A stretch of 64,000 nucleotides of DNA from JALORV01 sp963791235 (GTDB lineage: Bacteria > Pseudomonadota > Gammaproteobacteria > Burkholderiales > Burkholderiaceae_F): assembly GCA_963791235.1 (NCBI GenBank), contig CAWBRW010000021.1:1-64000 (forward strand). Direction: 5' to 3'. Below, in pieces: positions 1-8,899 of the stretch (position 1 is the stretch's first letter; each line of letters begins with the position of its first letter). The position numbers and the translations under genes were made by a program. Under the pieces are notes generated by a model, which was given only the letters and a program-made list of their open reading frames with translations, was not told the origin of the DNA and searched no databases.

Positions 1-39
1 GACGCGCGGGCCTACCGTCAGACTCGCTTATAAGCGGAC

Positions 40-420
40 ATGAATCCTTGGCGCAGATCCTTCGCTAGGCACTATTGCCGTGCATGCGGAAAGCAGGCGA
101 GGCGTGCCCACACGCCGTTCTTCGACGGCATGGCAAGGGAGATCGCCGGGGCCGTGGTCCTCGGGTTCCTGGCAGTCGTGTTGGCAGGCTCGTTGCAGCG
201 ATTCGGAGTTGGACCGAGTCTGTCGTCTTGGGTGATCGCTCTGGTTGTGATCGGTGTGATGTTCTACCCAATTGCTGATCAATTCGTTCGCTACCAGTGC
301 TCCGGTTGCTCGCGGCGATTCTCATCGGTGCCCTGCGCAGCGAGGGATGGATCTTTCGTCGTTGAGGCGCTCTCGGCCAAGAGCGGAAGTGTTCGCCAAC
401 CGAGCCACTTAGCCGCATAG
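40..420 (+). CDS. Small membrane protein with two CxxC pairs, unknown function
   Basis: The predicted protein has 126 residues. A CxxC pair near residues 13-16 and a second near 87-90 flank two hydrophobic segments (about 36-52 and 62-80), so the two pairs could form one cytoplasmic zinc-ribbon-like site at the ends of a helical hairpin. The tail of about 30 residues is polar and basic. I do not recognise a named family. The ATG at 40 is the only good start visible, and there is too little upstream sequence to judge a promoter. The next gene is convergent, about 100 bases away. The CxxC and membrane layout is seen directly; metal binding is inferred. Confidence 0.6.
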   Translation: MNPWRRSFARHYCRACGKQARRAHTPFFDGMAREIAGAVVLGFLAVVLAGSLQRFGVGPSLSSWVIALVVIGVMFYPIADQFVRYQCSGCSRRFSSVPCAARDGSFVVEALSAKSGSVRQPSHLAA

Positions 421-519
421 CGGACAAGACTTGTCGGCGCCGGAGGCGGCATCAAGACTGAATACCGTCCATCGTCACGCGCATCGGATCCCTGCTGCGC
501 GGCGCGCCGCGGTCCGCGC

Positions 520-939
520 TCAGCCCGTGCTCGGCTGCCAGTCGCGGTCCTTGAGTTCGACCATGTAGGCGCGCACGCTGCTGCCGCCGATGTTCTCGAC
601 CGAGTGCGTGGCCGCATCCTCCCAGAAGACGTCGCCGGCCTTTCTTTGACCGATGAACGTCTTGCCGTCGGCCGTAGTGATCTTGGCCTTGGAGTCGGTC
701 AGCAGCACGTTGAGGTGCGGCGGATGAGAATGCCTGCCGCGTCCGCAGATGCCCAGGCCGGGGCGGCTCACATACTCGAGCACGCGTACGCGGTCGTTCT
801 CGAACACGACCTTGTAGCTGCGGGCATTGGTACGCGCCGCGTCCTGCGCGAGCGCCTCGTGGCTGACGCCGAAGGCGGCGAGCAGGGCGATGACCTGGCG
901 CCGGTTAAGGGTGCGGGTGCAGCTGTCCTTGCTGGGCAT
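520..939 (-). CDS. Exported cupin-domain protein
   Basis: This 139-residue protein starts with an Arg-Arg-Gln-Val segment followed by a hydrophobic stretch ending in Ala-Leu-Ala-Gln, which fits a Tat- or Sec-type signal. The mature part carries cupin motif 1 (HSHPPHLNV) and motif 2 (GDVFWEDAATHSVENIGG), so it should fold as a small beta-barrel that could bind a metal. The substrate cannot be told. It lies 24 bases downstream of the LytTR regulator on the same strand, so it may be the last gene of that operon or a target of the regulator. A similar exported cupin lies at 50,990-51,490. Confidence 0.75.
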   Translation of the reverse strand: MPSKDSCTRTLNRRQVIALLAAFGVSHEALAQDAARTNARSYKVVFENDRVRVLEYVSRPGLGICGRGRHSHPPHLNVLLTDSKAKITTADGKTFIGQRKAGDVFWEDAATHSVENIGGSSVRAYMVELKDRDWQPSTG

Positions 940-963
940 GGTGGCTCTCCTCGGGCGGATCTG

Positions 964-1743
964 TTACATCTGGCGGAACAGGTAGTGGTACTGCTCGGCC
1001 ACGGGCAGCGTCTCGCTGCGCCCCTTGAGGCGCAGGTTCATGTTGCCGCGGTCGTCGTGCACGACGCTGTCGATCGCGTGCACGTTGACGATGCCCGAGC
1101 GGTGCACCCGCCAGAACATCGTGGGATCGAGTTCCTCGGCGAGGTCCTTGATCGTCTTCTTGATCAGCGCCTCGGAGTCGGCGGTCGCGACCACCGTGTA
1201 CTTGTTGTCGGCGCGGAAGTACAGGATCTCGTCGACCGTGATCAGGCGCACGGCCGCGCCGCGCGACGCGCTGATCCACTGCAGGTAGGGCGTGGCGGCC
1301 GGCCGGTGGATCCGCGGCGCGATCTGGTTGAGCAGGTGCCCGAGATCGGGCGGCGTCTCGGCGACGCGCGCCTTGAGCCGTTGCACGGTCGGCAGGAGGC
1401 GCGCGGCGGTGATCGGCTTGAGCACGTAGTCGACCGCGCCGGCCTCGAAGGCCTCGAGCGCGTGCTGGTCGAACGCCGTGATGAATGCCACGTGGCAGCG
1501 CCCGGAGATCTGGCGCGCGACGTCGAGACCGGTGAGCCGTGGCATCTGGATATCCAGGAAGGCGATCGTTGGTGCGTGCTCCTCGACTGCATGCAGGGCG
1601 GCGACGCCGTCGGTCGCGCGCGCGACGACCTTCAGGCGCGGCCAGAGGGCGCCGAGGTTATCCACGAGCTCGTCGGCGAGCATCGGCTCGTCTTCCGCGA
1701 CGATAGCGGTCGGGGCGTCTTGCGCAGGATCAGGTCGCAGCAT
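964..1743 (-). CDS. LytTR-family response regulator
   Basis: This 259-residue protein has an N-terminal receiver domain (acidic pair near residue 18, phosphoacceptor Asp in FLDIQMP, Lys in YVLKPI) and a C-terminal LytTR DNA-binding domain from about residue 150, with the typical RVHRSGIVN and LPVAEQY features. It belongs to the AlgR/LytT type that pairs with LytS-like histidine kinases. Its start overlaps the end of the upstream degenerate kinase by 14 bases, so the three genes are an operon with translational coupling. The family is clear; its targets are not visible. Confidence 0.93.
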   Translation of the reverse strand: MLRPDPAQDAPTAIVAEDEPMLADELVDNLGALWPRLKVVARATDGVAALHAVEEHAPTIAFLDIQMPRLTGLDVARQISGRCHVAFITAFDQHALEAFEAGAVDYVLKPITAARLLPTVQRLKARVAETPPDLGHLLNQIAPRIHRPAATPYLQWISASRGAAVRLITVDEILYFRADNKYTVVATADSEALIKKTIKDLAEELDPTMFWRVHRSGIVNVHAIDSVVHDDRGNMNLRLKGRSETLPVAEQYHYLFRQM

Positions 1744-2848
1744 GGGCGATGGTGATGCGGGTTTCGATGTGCGCGTCGGCGGTGACGTCGCGGCACTCGA
1801 GCGTGGCCGCCGAGCCGTAGAGGGCGGCTAGCGTCTCGCGCACCTGCGCGAGCACTCTCGGGGCGGGCGCGTGCCCGGTGTGCAGCGACACCATAATGTC
1901 GTTGGTGCCGGTGCCGGTGCCGGTGCCGGGCTGCGCGTCGACGTCGATGGCCGCGGTCTGCGCCTCGGCCAGCAGAGGCAGGATCACGCCGGCCGGGAAC
2001 GCGCGCGCCGCGAGCGCGTCGGGCAGGGTGATACGCACCGCAGCGGGCGCGCCACCGCGCAAGGTCTCGAGCCGGAAGTACGAGGCTGCGAGCTCGAGTT
2101 CCTGCGCCAGCGTCGAGGAGGCGCTGCGCAGCTGCGGCAGGGCGGCGCGCAGGAACACGATGAGCTCGTCGAGCAGCGCCTCGGCACGCGGCGCATCGGT
2201 CGCGTACAGGCGCTGCACGCTTTCGAGGATGTCGAAGAACATCTGGGGATCGACGCGCGCCTGCAGCGCCTGCAGTTGCGCCTCGACGAGGCGCCGCCGC
2301 GCGGCCTGCTGTTCGTGCTGTAGCTGCTGCAGCCGGCGCGACGCCTCCTCGCTTCTCGCCTGGCCGCCGTGCTGGTAGACGAGGAAGGTCGCCATCAGCA
2401 GCGCATTGAAAAGCGCCGACCAGCTCCCTGTCGTCGTCGACTCAACGAGCCCGAGGCGGATCGACGGCACGTCGGCGAGGAGCATTAGCGGGGCCGCAGC
2501 TCCGGCGGTGCCCAGCAGCACCATGCCGAAGAAGCGCAGGATGAGCAGTGCGCGCGGCGCCGAGTCGGCCAGCGCAAAGGCGTGCAACACGAGCAACTGC
2601 AACGCGACGTTGCCGAACCTCGCGCAGAAGATTTCGAGTGCGATCTGCCAGCGATCGCTCCACGTCATGTCCGGAAATGTGGCGAAGACGCTGCTGATTT
2701 GGATGAGCGCCATGGTGCCGGCGACCGCGACCCCGAACTGCACGGCCCGCCAGAGCGCCCCGCGCGACGGAGGCGTCCGCACCGCGTTCGTTCGCACGGC
2801 GTGCTCGGCAGCCGCAGGCGTAGCCCAGTCGGTCGTTGGCATGTTCAC
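1730..2848 (-). CDS. Degenerate LytS-like sensor (probable pseudokinase)
   Basis: The protein has 372 residues, with four to five membrane segments followed by a coiled coil and a domain that aligns with the His-kinase domain of the neighbouring LytS-like protein. The phosphorylation motif, EPHFLFN in the neighbour, reads DPQMFFD here, so the histidine is replaced by Gln. The ATP-binding N-box (VENAIKHG in the neighbour) reads as an Ala/Glu-rich stretch without the Asn. A run of Gly-Thr repeats sits in the degenerate region. I start it at the GTG whose bases overlap the previous stop (GTGA, 2845-2848). It is probably a tandem duplicate retained as a sensing or scaffolding partner. Confidence 0.8.
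   Translation of the reverse strand: MNMPTTDWATPAAAEHAVRTNAVRTPPSRGALWRAVQFGVAVAGTMALIQISSVFATFPDMTWSDRWQIALEIFCARFGNVALQLLVLHAFALADSAPRALLILRFFGMVLLGTAGAAAPLMLLADVPSIRLGLVESTTTGSWSALFNALLMATFLVYQHGGQARSEEASRRLQQLQHEQQAARRRLVEAQLQALQARVDPQMFFDILESVQRLYATDAPRAEALLDELIVFLRAALPQLRSASSTLAQELELAASYFRLETLRGGAPAAVRITLPDALAARAFPAGVILPLLAEAQTAAIDVDAQPGTGTGTGTNDIMVSLHTGHAPAPRVLAQVRETLAALYGSAATLECRDVTADAHIETRITIAHAAT
1904..1927. repeat. Hexanucleotide tandem repeat (GGTGCC, four copies)
   Basis: Four exact head-to-tail copies of GGTGCC lie inside the degenerate kinase gene. Read on the minus strand they encode alternating Gly-Thr. Because the unit is six bases, copy-number change keeps the reading frame. 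Confidence 0.9.
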
Positions 2849-3987
2849 GTCCCGGCGAGCGCTGCTGGAACGAGATCCGCGGCGAGCGGGACTTCGATCG
2901 TGGCGCTGAACCCCGGCGACTGGGGCTGCAGGCGCAGGCGCGCCGCGGCGCCGTAGCGGCCGGTCAGCTGGCGACGCACGTTGGCCAGACCGACGCCCGT
3001 CCCGTGCGTCGCCTGCGCGTCCAGTCCGACCCCGTCGTCGCGGACGCTGACTTCGAGGATCGCGCCGAGGCGCTGCGCGCGCACGTCGATGCGCCCGCCG
3101 TGTTCCGACGGTTCGAGCCCGTGCTTGATCGCGTTCTCGACGAGCGTGACGACGATCATCGGCGGGAACGGCGTGGCGCCGAGGCCGGCGTCGACGACAA
3201 TCGTGTAGGCGAGGCGTTCGGCCATCCGCATGCGCAGCAGCTCGAGATAGGACTGCACCAGCGCGAGCTCGTCCGCTAGCGTCGCATCGGCGCGCCGCAC
3301 GCTCGGGAGTGCCGCCCGCAGGTAGCGCTTGAGGCTGTCCATCATCTGCGTGCCCTGGTCGGGATGCAGCCGGTAGAGGCGGCGGACGTTGGCGAGCGTG
3401 TTGAACAGGAAATGCGGCTCGATCTGCGCCTGCAGCAAGCGCAACTGCAGGTCGCGTTCTTCGCGCGCCAGCGCGGCGCCGCCGGAGGCGAGCGCCGCGG
3501 CCTCCGAGTCCGCGCGCCGCGCCTTCTGCCACAGCGTGTCCATGATCACGAGGAACGTGCCGATGAACGCCCAATGCATGGCCTGCGTCAACGCCAGTCC
3601 GGTCGGCGGCAGCAGGGCTGCGCCGCTGACGACCACCGTCATCGCCCATAGGCCCCCGAAGGCGACAGCGTGGAACGCGGCGGCCATCCAGAACAGGCGC
3701 CAGCGGCGTCCGCGCGGCCGGCGCTCGATCGCGGCGTCGACGAACCAGTAAGCCGCCACCATGGCCGCCGCGATGCTGCCGAGCTCGGCCAGGTACTCGA
3801 GCCAGGCGAGGAGCACGTCGGCCGGCGACCAGAAGTCGAACAGATCGGGTTGGAACAGCAGCTCGCTCGAGAGAAACAGCGTCACGAGCGCGGCTGGAAG
3901 CAACACGCGCGTGCGCGGTGCGAGCCAAGCGCGTGCGGCCGCCGGCCACCCACGGGCATCGGCGCTTGCGGAGTTTCGGTCAAACAT
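2845..3987 (-). CDS. LytS/YehU-type sensor histidine kinase
   Basis: This 380-residue protein has about four transmembrane segments in its first 170 residues, a linker helix, then a His-kinase domain of the LytS family: phosphoacceptor motif QIEPHFLFNTL, N-box VTLVENAIKHGL, and glycine-rich DDGVGLD and GTGVGLANVRRQL. I chose the ATG at 3987; upstream in-frame codons extend to 4119 but read as low-complexity sequence. It should phosphorylate the LytTR regulator two genes downstream. The stop overlaps the start of the degenerate paralogue by four bases (GTGA). Confidence 0.9.
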   Translation of the reverse strand: MFDRNSASADARGWPAAARAWLAPRTRVLLPAALVTLFLSSELLFQPDLFDFWSPADVLLAWLEYLAELGSIAAAMVAAYWFVDAAIERRPRGRRWRLFWMAAAFHAVAFGGLWAMTVVVSGAALLPPTGLALTQAMHWAFIGTFLVIMDTLWQKARRADSEAAALASGGAALAREERDLQLRLLQAQIEPHFLFNTLANVRRLYRLHPDQGTQMMDSLKRYLRAALPSVRRADATLADELALVQSYLELLRMRMAERLAYTIVVDAGLGATPFPPMIVVTLVENAIKHGLEPSEHGGRIDVRAQRLGAILEVSVRDDGVGLDAQATHGTGVGLANVRRQLTGRYGAAARLRLQPQSPGFSATIEVPLAADLVPAALAGT

Positions 3988-4185
3988 CGTCTGGACGGCT
4001 CGCGCCACTCGCGTGCGATTGGCGCCAGATTGTTCCGGGTGCAGCGCCCCGTCAACCAGTTTGCCGCGGCGGCGCCGATCGCTGGCCGGCCCGCCGACCA
4101 ATGCCGCGGGCCGTGGCATGGCTGCGGCCGGGCGCCGATGGCTGCGGTTTGCGTGCAGCCGCGCCCGGCGAAGCCTCCTTCGGCC

Positions 4186-5586
4186 TCAGTTGCCGCTGTT
4201 GCCGCGCGCCACCGGCTGGAAGTGGTTCTTGAGGATCCACTTGCCGACCTTCATGCCCAATACCTCGCCGTGGACTGTGGCCGTGCGGAAGTGCATGCCG
4301 CCGGCGATGCGCGCGAGCTGGACCTCCTTGCCGATGTCATCGGTCGAGTCGAAGTGGTGCGTGGTGGTTCCCGTGACGCCGCTGCTCCAGTCGAATGCCA
4401 GCTTCTTCGTGCCGAAGAGTTGCCGCAGCACTTCGGCCGTCGCGCCGGTTACGCACGAGTGTGCCGCCGGGTACTCGGGGTGATTGGGCGTCGGCACGAC
4501 GGGCGTCCACGACGGGTCGGCCTCGGTGGCCGCATTGCCGTCGGTGTCCGCGAGCGTGATCGCGCTGAACGGCCGCCAGCTGTCGAAGTGGTATTTCGAT
4601 TCGAAACAGGCGATCGTCGCGTCCGCGCTCGCGGTCCACAGCACTGCCATGGTGCGTGCGTTCTCGGCGATACCACGGTCAGCGGTGGCGAAGATGCGCA
4701 GGTTGCGCGGCCAGAACACCGGTGGCGGTTCGGTATGGAAGCGGGCGATCTCGGTCTGTTCCGCGGTGCGCACGCTGCCATTGGCGGCACCCAGGGCCTT
4801 GGTCTCGTTGACGTCCGCGGCGTACTCGGAACTCGTGAGCGGCGGCGGGCCGTCGGCGCGGAACTGCGCGGTGCTCTGCAGCGTGAACGGACGCACGAAG
4901 GGCATGAAGGTGTTGATCGGATTGGTGCCGCGGAAACGTCCTGGCAGGCTCGTCGGCGTGTAGGTGACGGGCGTCCAGCGGCCGTCGTCGGCGCGCAGCG
5001 CGACGATCTGCACGGCGACCTCCTGGCCGATCTGCAGGCCGCGCGTCTTCGCGTCGCCATCTGGCAGCGAGCCGACGTAGTTGTCGTATGCGGTCTGGTA
5101 CTGCGCCGTGCGATTCGGGAACAGGCCCTTGAGCGTGTGATACGCCGCGGCGGCCGCCGCCGCTTCGAGGGAGGCGCCGGCGGTGGCGGTCGTCGGCTGC
5201 GCCGCGAAGCGCGCGTACGAGCCGTCGATCGCGTTGACGGCATCGAACATCGCCACCTGCACCGTCGCGAGGTCGAACGAGTAGACCGGGCGCCGCTCCT
5301 CCGGGGTGCCGCTGGCGGCTGGTGCGACGTTGACGGTATTGGTCGCGATCTGGTTCCAGTACGCGATCACGTCGTTGCCGGGCGCGATCGCGAGCGTCCG
5401 GCCGCTCGACTGGGCGGCGCCGAGAGCAACGGCGTTGGGAGCAACGGCGTCGGGAGCAACGGGGTCGCTCGCGCTGCCTCCGCAGGCGGCGAGGACGAGG
5501 GCTGCGGCCGACGCGGCGATGAACATGGGGAGGAAGACGGAGTGTCGCATGGCAATTCCGTTCCGGTTGCTGCGCTTGCTGGCCAT
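4186..5586 (-). CDS. Vanadium haloperoxidase/PAP2-like lipoprotein
   Basis: The protein has 466 residues. A lipoprotein signal with the lipobox LVLAAC is followed by a flexible linker with three 15-base repeats. The C-terminal half shows the vanadate/phosphate-binding signature of the haloperoxidase-PAP2 superfamily: Lys and Arg-Pro in SKYHFDSWRP, an AAHS variant of the usual PSGHS, and ARIAGGMHF with the catalytic His. The Ser-Gly to Ala-Ala change leaves it open whether it is a haloperoxidase or a phosphatase-like relative. The start at 5586 has a ribosome site (AAAGGAAAC) eight bases upstream. It appears to be a single-gene unit. Confidence 0.8.
   Translation of the reverse strand: MASKRSNRNGIAMRHSVFLPMFIAASAAALVLAACGGSASDPVAPDAVAPNAVALGAAQSSGRTLAIAPGNDVIAYWNQIATNTVNVAPAASGTPEERRPVYSFDLATVQVAMFDAVNAIDGSYARFAAQPTTATAGASLEAAAAAAAYHTLKGLFPNRTAQYQTAYDNYVGSLPDGDAKTRGLQIGQEVAVQIVALRADDGRWTPVTYTPTSLPGRFRGTNPINTFMPFVRPFTLQSTAQFRADGPPPLTSSEYAADVNETKALGAANGSVRTAEQTEIARFHTEPPPVFWPRNLRIFATADRGIAENARTMAVLWTASADATIACFESKYHFDSWRPFSAITLADTDGNAATEADPSWTPVVPTPNHPEYPAAHSCVTGATAEVLRQLFGTKKLAFDWSSGVTGTTTHHFDSTDDIGKEVQLARIAGGMHFRTATVHGEVLGMKVGKWILKNHFQPVARGNSGN
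5424..5468. repeat. Three 15-base direct repeats in the lipoprotein linker
   Basis: Three consecutive 15-base units beginning GAGCAACGG, with one or two differences between copies, encode a Val-Ala-Pro-(Asp/Asn)-Ala linker just after the lipidated cysteine of the haloperoxidase-like protein. Confidence 0.75.
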
Positions 5587-5967
5587 GGCGTTTCCTTTCT
5601 GCTCGGGTGGGGAGGTCGAACCGCGGCGCGTTCGATCGCGGGTCGCGGCCGATAGGCACAGTAGGAAGCATCCGGCGCTGCGGCGAGCGCTTGGCGACGG
5701 CGCGGCGAAATCGCGGCGTGGTTGCGGATGGCGGCCGGGTGCGCGCGACGAATGCCGACTCTGCGGACGGCTGGCGGCAGTGCGCGTGCGCGCATGAGCG
5801 ACGACGACGCAGGCATCCGCTGAAGAACCGCCGATGCCCGCGGCGCGCCGTTTGGGGACAATCCGCGTCCTCCGTTCCGGCGGCCGCGGGCCCTTCCCCG
5901 CAGGACTACCGCTTTGCGGACCCCCTAGAGTGACTGCTTTCGGGAGAAGTCGAGGACTGCTGTGGGT
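5587..5967. other. Intergenic stretch without a recognisable gene
   Basis: Between the haloperoxidase-like gene and the intron fragment I see no convincing reading frame. The translations here are Arg/Ala-rich and look like nothing known. It holds the presumed promoter of the haloperoxidase-like gene, but I cannot place its -35 and -10 boxes with confidence. Confidence 0.4.
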
Positions 5968-6160
5968 GTGCGCCGTGATAAGGCGGCGCTTTCCAGTGGG
6001 TGCAAGTCCCACCCGGCGAATGCTCCAGCCGGAAGCAACCGGAGCAGTCATGGAGGTAACGAAGTGGCTGAAGCCTTCGGGTAAAGCGTGCCACGAATTG
6101 GTGGCAGCGCGAGTGTGCAGGCCGTAACGCGAGTGAACGACCGACGCGGTGGGCAAGTCG
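5968..6160 (+). mobile_element. Group II intron, 5' fragment
   Basis: The segment opens with GTGCGCC, the conserved 5' end of bacterial group II introns, and continues with the domain I signatures GGGTGCAAGTCCCACC and, about 120 bases on, GGCCGTAACGCGAGTGAAC. These strings in this order are typical of group II intron RNA. No reverse transcriptase or maturase frame and no domain V/VI follows; the sequence runs directly into the C-terminal end of a transposase on the other strand. It is therefore a dead fragment. The right boundary is approximate. Identification rests on remembered consensus and needs a covariance-model search. Confidence 0.7.
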
Positions 6161-6165
6161 GTGCG

Positions 6166-7446
6166 TCATGTTACGCGGCGCCGTCCGGTGAAGCGATCGC
6201 CGTAGGCGATCGCGAACTGGTTCATCGCCTCGCGCCATTCCTTGGCCGCGCGGCCCCAGTCGGCGGTGATGTTGCGCAGCGCCAGCCAGATCAGCTTGGT
6301 CGCCGCATCGTCGCTGGGGAAGTGCCCGCGCGTCTTGATGATCTTGCGCAGCCGCGCGTGGACGCTCTCGATCGCGTTGGTGGTGTAGATCACCCGGCGC
6401 ACCGCCGGCGGGAAGGCGAAGAACGGGATCACCCGGTCCCAGGCCCGGCGCCAGGCGGCCACGACGGTCGGGAACTTGCGGCCCCAGGGGCCGTGCTCGA
6501 AGGCATCCAGTTCGGCGGCGCCGCCTCGGCGCTGGGGGCCGTGTAGATCGGGCGCGAGCGCCGCGGCCAGCAGCTTGCGCTCCTTCCAGCTGGCGAAGTC
6601 CAGGCTGTTGCGGATCAGATGCACGATGCAGGTCTGCAGCGTGGTGGCCGGGAACACCGCTGCCAGCGCCTCGCCGATGCCCTTCAGGCCGTCGGTGACC
6701 GCGATCAGGATGTCGGCCACCCCGCGCGTCTTCAGGTCGTTGAACACCTTCAGCCAGAACTTGGCCCCCTCGGTGTTCTCGATCCACAGCCCGAGGATGT
6801 CGCGCGTGCCGTCGGGCAGCACGCCCAGCGCCAGGTAGATCGCCTTGTTGCGCACCACCGCGTCTTCGCGGATCTTCACCCGCAGCGCGTCGAAGAACAC
6901 CACCGGGTACATCGGTTCCAGCGGGCGGGCCTGCCAGGCCGCCACCTCGGCCATCACGGCGTCGGTGACCGAGCTGATGAACTCCGGGCGACACCTCCAC
7001 GCCGTACTGCTCGACCAGGAAGCCCTGGATCTCGCGCACCGTCATGCCGCGCGCGTACATGGCCACGATCTTGTCGTCGAAGCCGGTGAAGCGCCGCTCG
7101 TGCTTGGGGATCAGCAGCGGCTCGAAGCTGCCGTCGCGGTCGCGCGGCACCTCGATGCGCAGCGCCCCGTCGTCGGTCAGCACCGTCTTGCGCGCTGCTG
7201 CCGTTGCGGTGATTGGCTCGCCGCCTCGGGCTTGGTCGCCCCGGCGCGGGTAGCCCAGGTGGTGCGACAGCTCGCGCGCCCAGCGCTCGCTCGATCAGCG
7301 CCTTCTTGAACGCCATCGAGGCGGCGTTGACCGCCTCGGCGCTCATCGGGCCGGTCACGAACTGGTCAACGAGTTCCTTCGGGATCGACGGCAGCGCCGC
7401 CGGCTGGCCGCATGGCCGCGTTCTTCGCCTTCGTCTTGCTTGGCAT
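6166..7446 (-). pseudogene. IS256-family transposase, multiply frameshifted
   Basis: Fragments in three frames together cover a mutator/IS256-type transposase of about 420 residues. The N-terminal part carries FVTGPMSAEAVNAA, the middle has GFDDKIVAMYARGMTVREIQ, and the catalytic core has VFFDALRVKIRED, LIAVTDGLKGIGEAL and YTTNAIESVHARLRK. The first catalytic Asp (VFFDALR), the second (VTDGLKG) and the Glu (NAIES) are kept. Frame changes occur near 7400, near 7285 and near 6985, so no full protein can be made. An AAAGGAG ribosome site precedes the ATG at 7446. Confidence 0.88.
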
Positions 7447-7470
7447 ACATGCTCCTTTTGACCATGCTAT

Positions 7471-7499
7471 GCCTCACACACAAAATTCCGGACAGGCTC
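7471..7499 (-). repeat. Presumed right terminal inverted repeat of the IS256-like element
   Basis: Read outward-in on the minus strand, the sequence begins GAGCCTGTCCGGAATTTTGT, which resembles IS256-family ends and lies just upstream of the transposase start. I find no matching copy at the other end, near 6,130-6,165, where intron sequence is present instead. The left end of the element is therefore missing. Confidence 0.55.
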
Positions 7500-7788
7500 C
7501 GCCAGACGAAAGAGGCGGCAACAGACAAACCGAACCTACTGCCACCGCGCTACATCTCGACTCTACCGGGTTCTGCCGATAGTCGACTCCCGAAAACAGC
7601 CGTTCGATTGCACAGCTGCTGCATTGGGGTGCTGAGAACGCGACGGCTTTGCGGCGAGCGCTATGTCAGCAGTGGCTGGTCTCGGTCGATCCAAACGCCA
7701 GCGTCGCAGCGGTCAACGATTGCCGGCCTGCGAGCTCAATCTGACCTGCGCGTGCATAGGACAGGGCAGTTAAACTCGTCGAGGTGAC
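7500..7788. other. Intergenic stretch between IS remnant and arsenic operon
   Basis: I see no gene here. The sequence is somewhat lower in GC than its neighbours and could include decayed mobile DNA or the 3' region of the arsenic operon. No terminator hairpin was clear to me. Confidence 0.4.
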
Positions 7789-8859
7789 TCACGAGCGAGC
7801 TGCCGCTTCGTACCAGTCCTTGGAGGCGTTCACCCATCGCACGACCAGCAGCATCACCGGCACCTCGATCAGGACGCCAACCACCGTGGCCAGTGCGGCC
7901 CCGGAGTTGAAGCCAAACAGGCTGATCGCGGCCGCGACGGCCAGTTCGAAGAAGTTCGATGCACCGATCAGCGCCGACGGGCAGGCCACGCTGTGTTTCT
8001 CGCCGAGGGCGCGATTTGCCAGGTAGGCGCCAGCGGCATTGAAAAACACCTGGATCAGGATCGGCACTGCCAGTAGCGCGATCACGAGTGGCTGCTTCAG
8101 GATCTGCTCGCCCTGGAACGCGAACAGCAGCACCAGCGTGGCCAGCAGCGCGACGATCGACCACGGCGCAAGCCACTGAAGCAGTCGGTCAAGCGCGGGC
8201 TGGCCGCCTCGGCGCAGGACCATCGCGCGGATCAGCTGCGCAATGATCACCGGCACGACGATGTACAGCACCACGGAGGTCAGCAGCGTGTCCCATGGGA
8301 CGGTGATGGACGCCACGCCGAGCAGCAGCGCCACGATTGGCGCGAACGCAAAGATCATGATCGTGTCGTTCAGCGCGACCTGCGTCAGCGTGAAGTAGGG
8401 GTCGCCGTTGGTCAGGCGGCTCCAGACGAACACCATCGCCGTGCAGGGGGCAGCGGCGAGCAGGATGAGCCCGGCGACGTAGCTGTCGAGCTGATCGGCG
8501 GGCAGCCACGGTGCGAACAGCTGCTTGATGAAGATCCACGCGAGCAGCGCCATCGAAAACGGCTTGACCAGCCAGTTGATGGCGAGCGTGACGCCGATGC
8601 CGCGCGCGTGGTCCTTCACCTGGCCCAGCGCTGCAAAGTCGATCCGCAGCAGCATCGGGATGATCATCACCCAAATCAGCAGCCCGACCGGCAGATTGAC
8701 GCGGGCCAGTTCCATCGCGCCGATCGCCTGAATCGGTCCCGGGAAGAGCTGGCCGAGCACGATGCCGGCGACGATGCACAACGCTACCCATAGCGTCAGG
8801 TAGCGTTCGAAGACCGTCATGCTCGCCGTGGTCGGCGCGGCAGATACGTGGATGCTCAT
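7789..8859 (-). CDS. acr3: Acr3-type arsenite efflux permease
   Basis: This 356-residue inner-membrane protein has ten predicted transmembrane segments and the Acr3 signatures, including the conserved Cys in LLAAAPCTAMVFVWS, the NDTIMIFAFAP segment, and a Ser-Asn-Phe-Phe-Glu motif in the penultimate helices. Acr3 exports arsenite using the proton motive force and is unrelated to ArsB. It is the last gene of the arsenic operon, about 40 bases after arsC. Length and motifs match the family and the gene is intact. Confidence 0.95.
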   Translation of the reverse strand: MSIHVSAAPTTASMTVFERYLTLWVALCIVAGIVLGQLFPGPIQAIGAMELARVNLPVGLLIWVMIIPMLLRIDFAALGQVKDHARGIGVTLAINWLVKPFSMALLAWIFIKQLFAPWLPADQLDSYVAGLILLAAAPCTAMVFVWSRLTNGDPYFTLTQVALNDTIMIFAFAPIVALLLGVASITVPWDTLLTSVVLYIVVPVIIAQLIRAMVLRRGGQPALDRLLQWLAPWSIVALLATLVLLFAFQGEQILKQPLVIALLAVPILIQVFFNAAGAYLANRALGEKHSVACPSALIGASNFFELAVAAAISLFGFNSGAALATVVGVLIEVPVMLLVVRWVNASKDWYEAAARS

Positions 8860-8899
8860 GCGGCGCGCATCCTGGACTGGGCCAACGTGGATTCCGAGA

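Noticed and set aside
3670..5655. A 661-codon plus-strand open frame
   Set aside because: It is antisense to the LytS-type kinase and the haloperoxidase-like gene and looks compositionally random.
7736..8176. Second minus-strand frame overlapping acr3
   Set aside because: It is another frame of the same strand as acr3, lacks membrane segments and has no motif.
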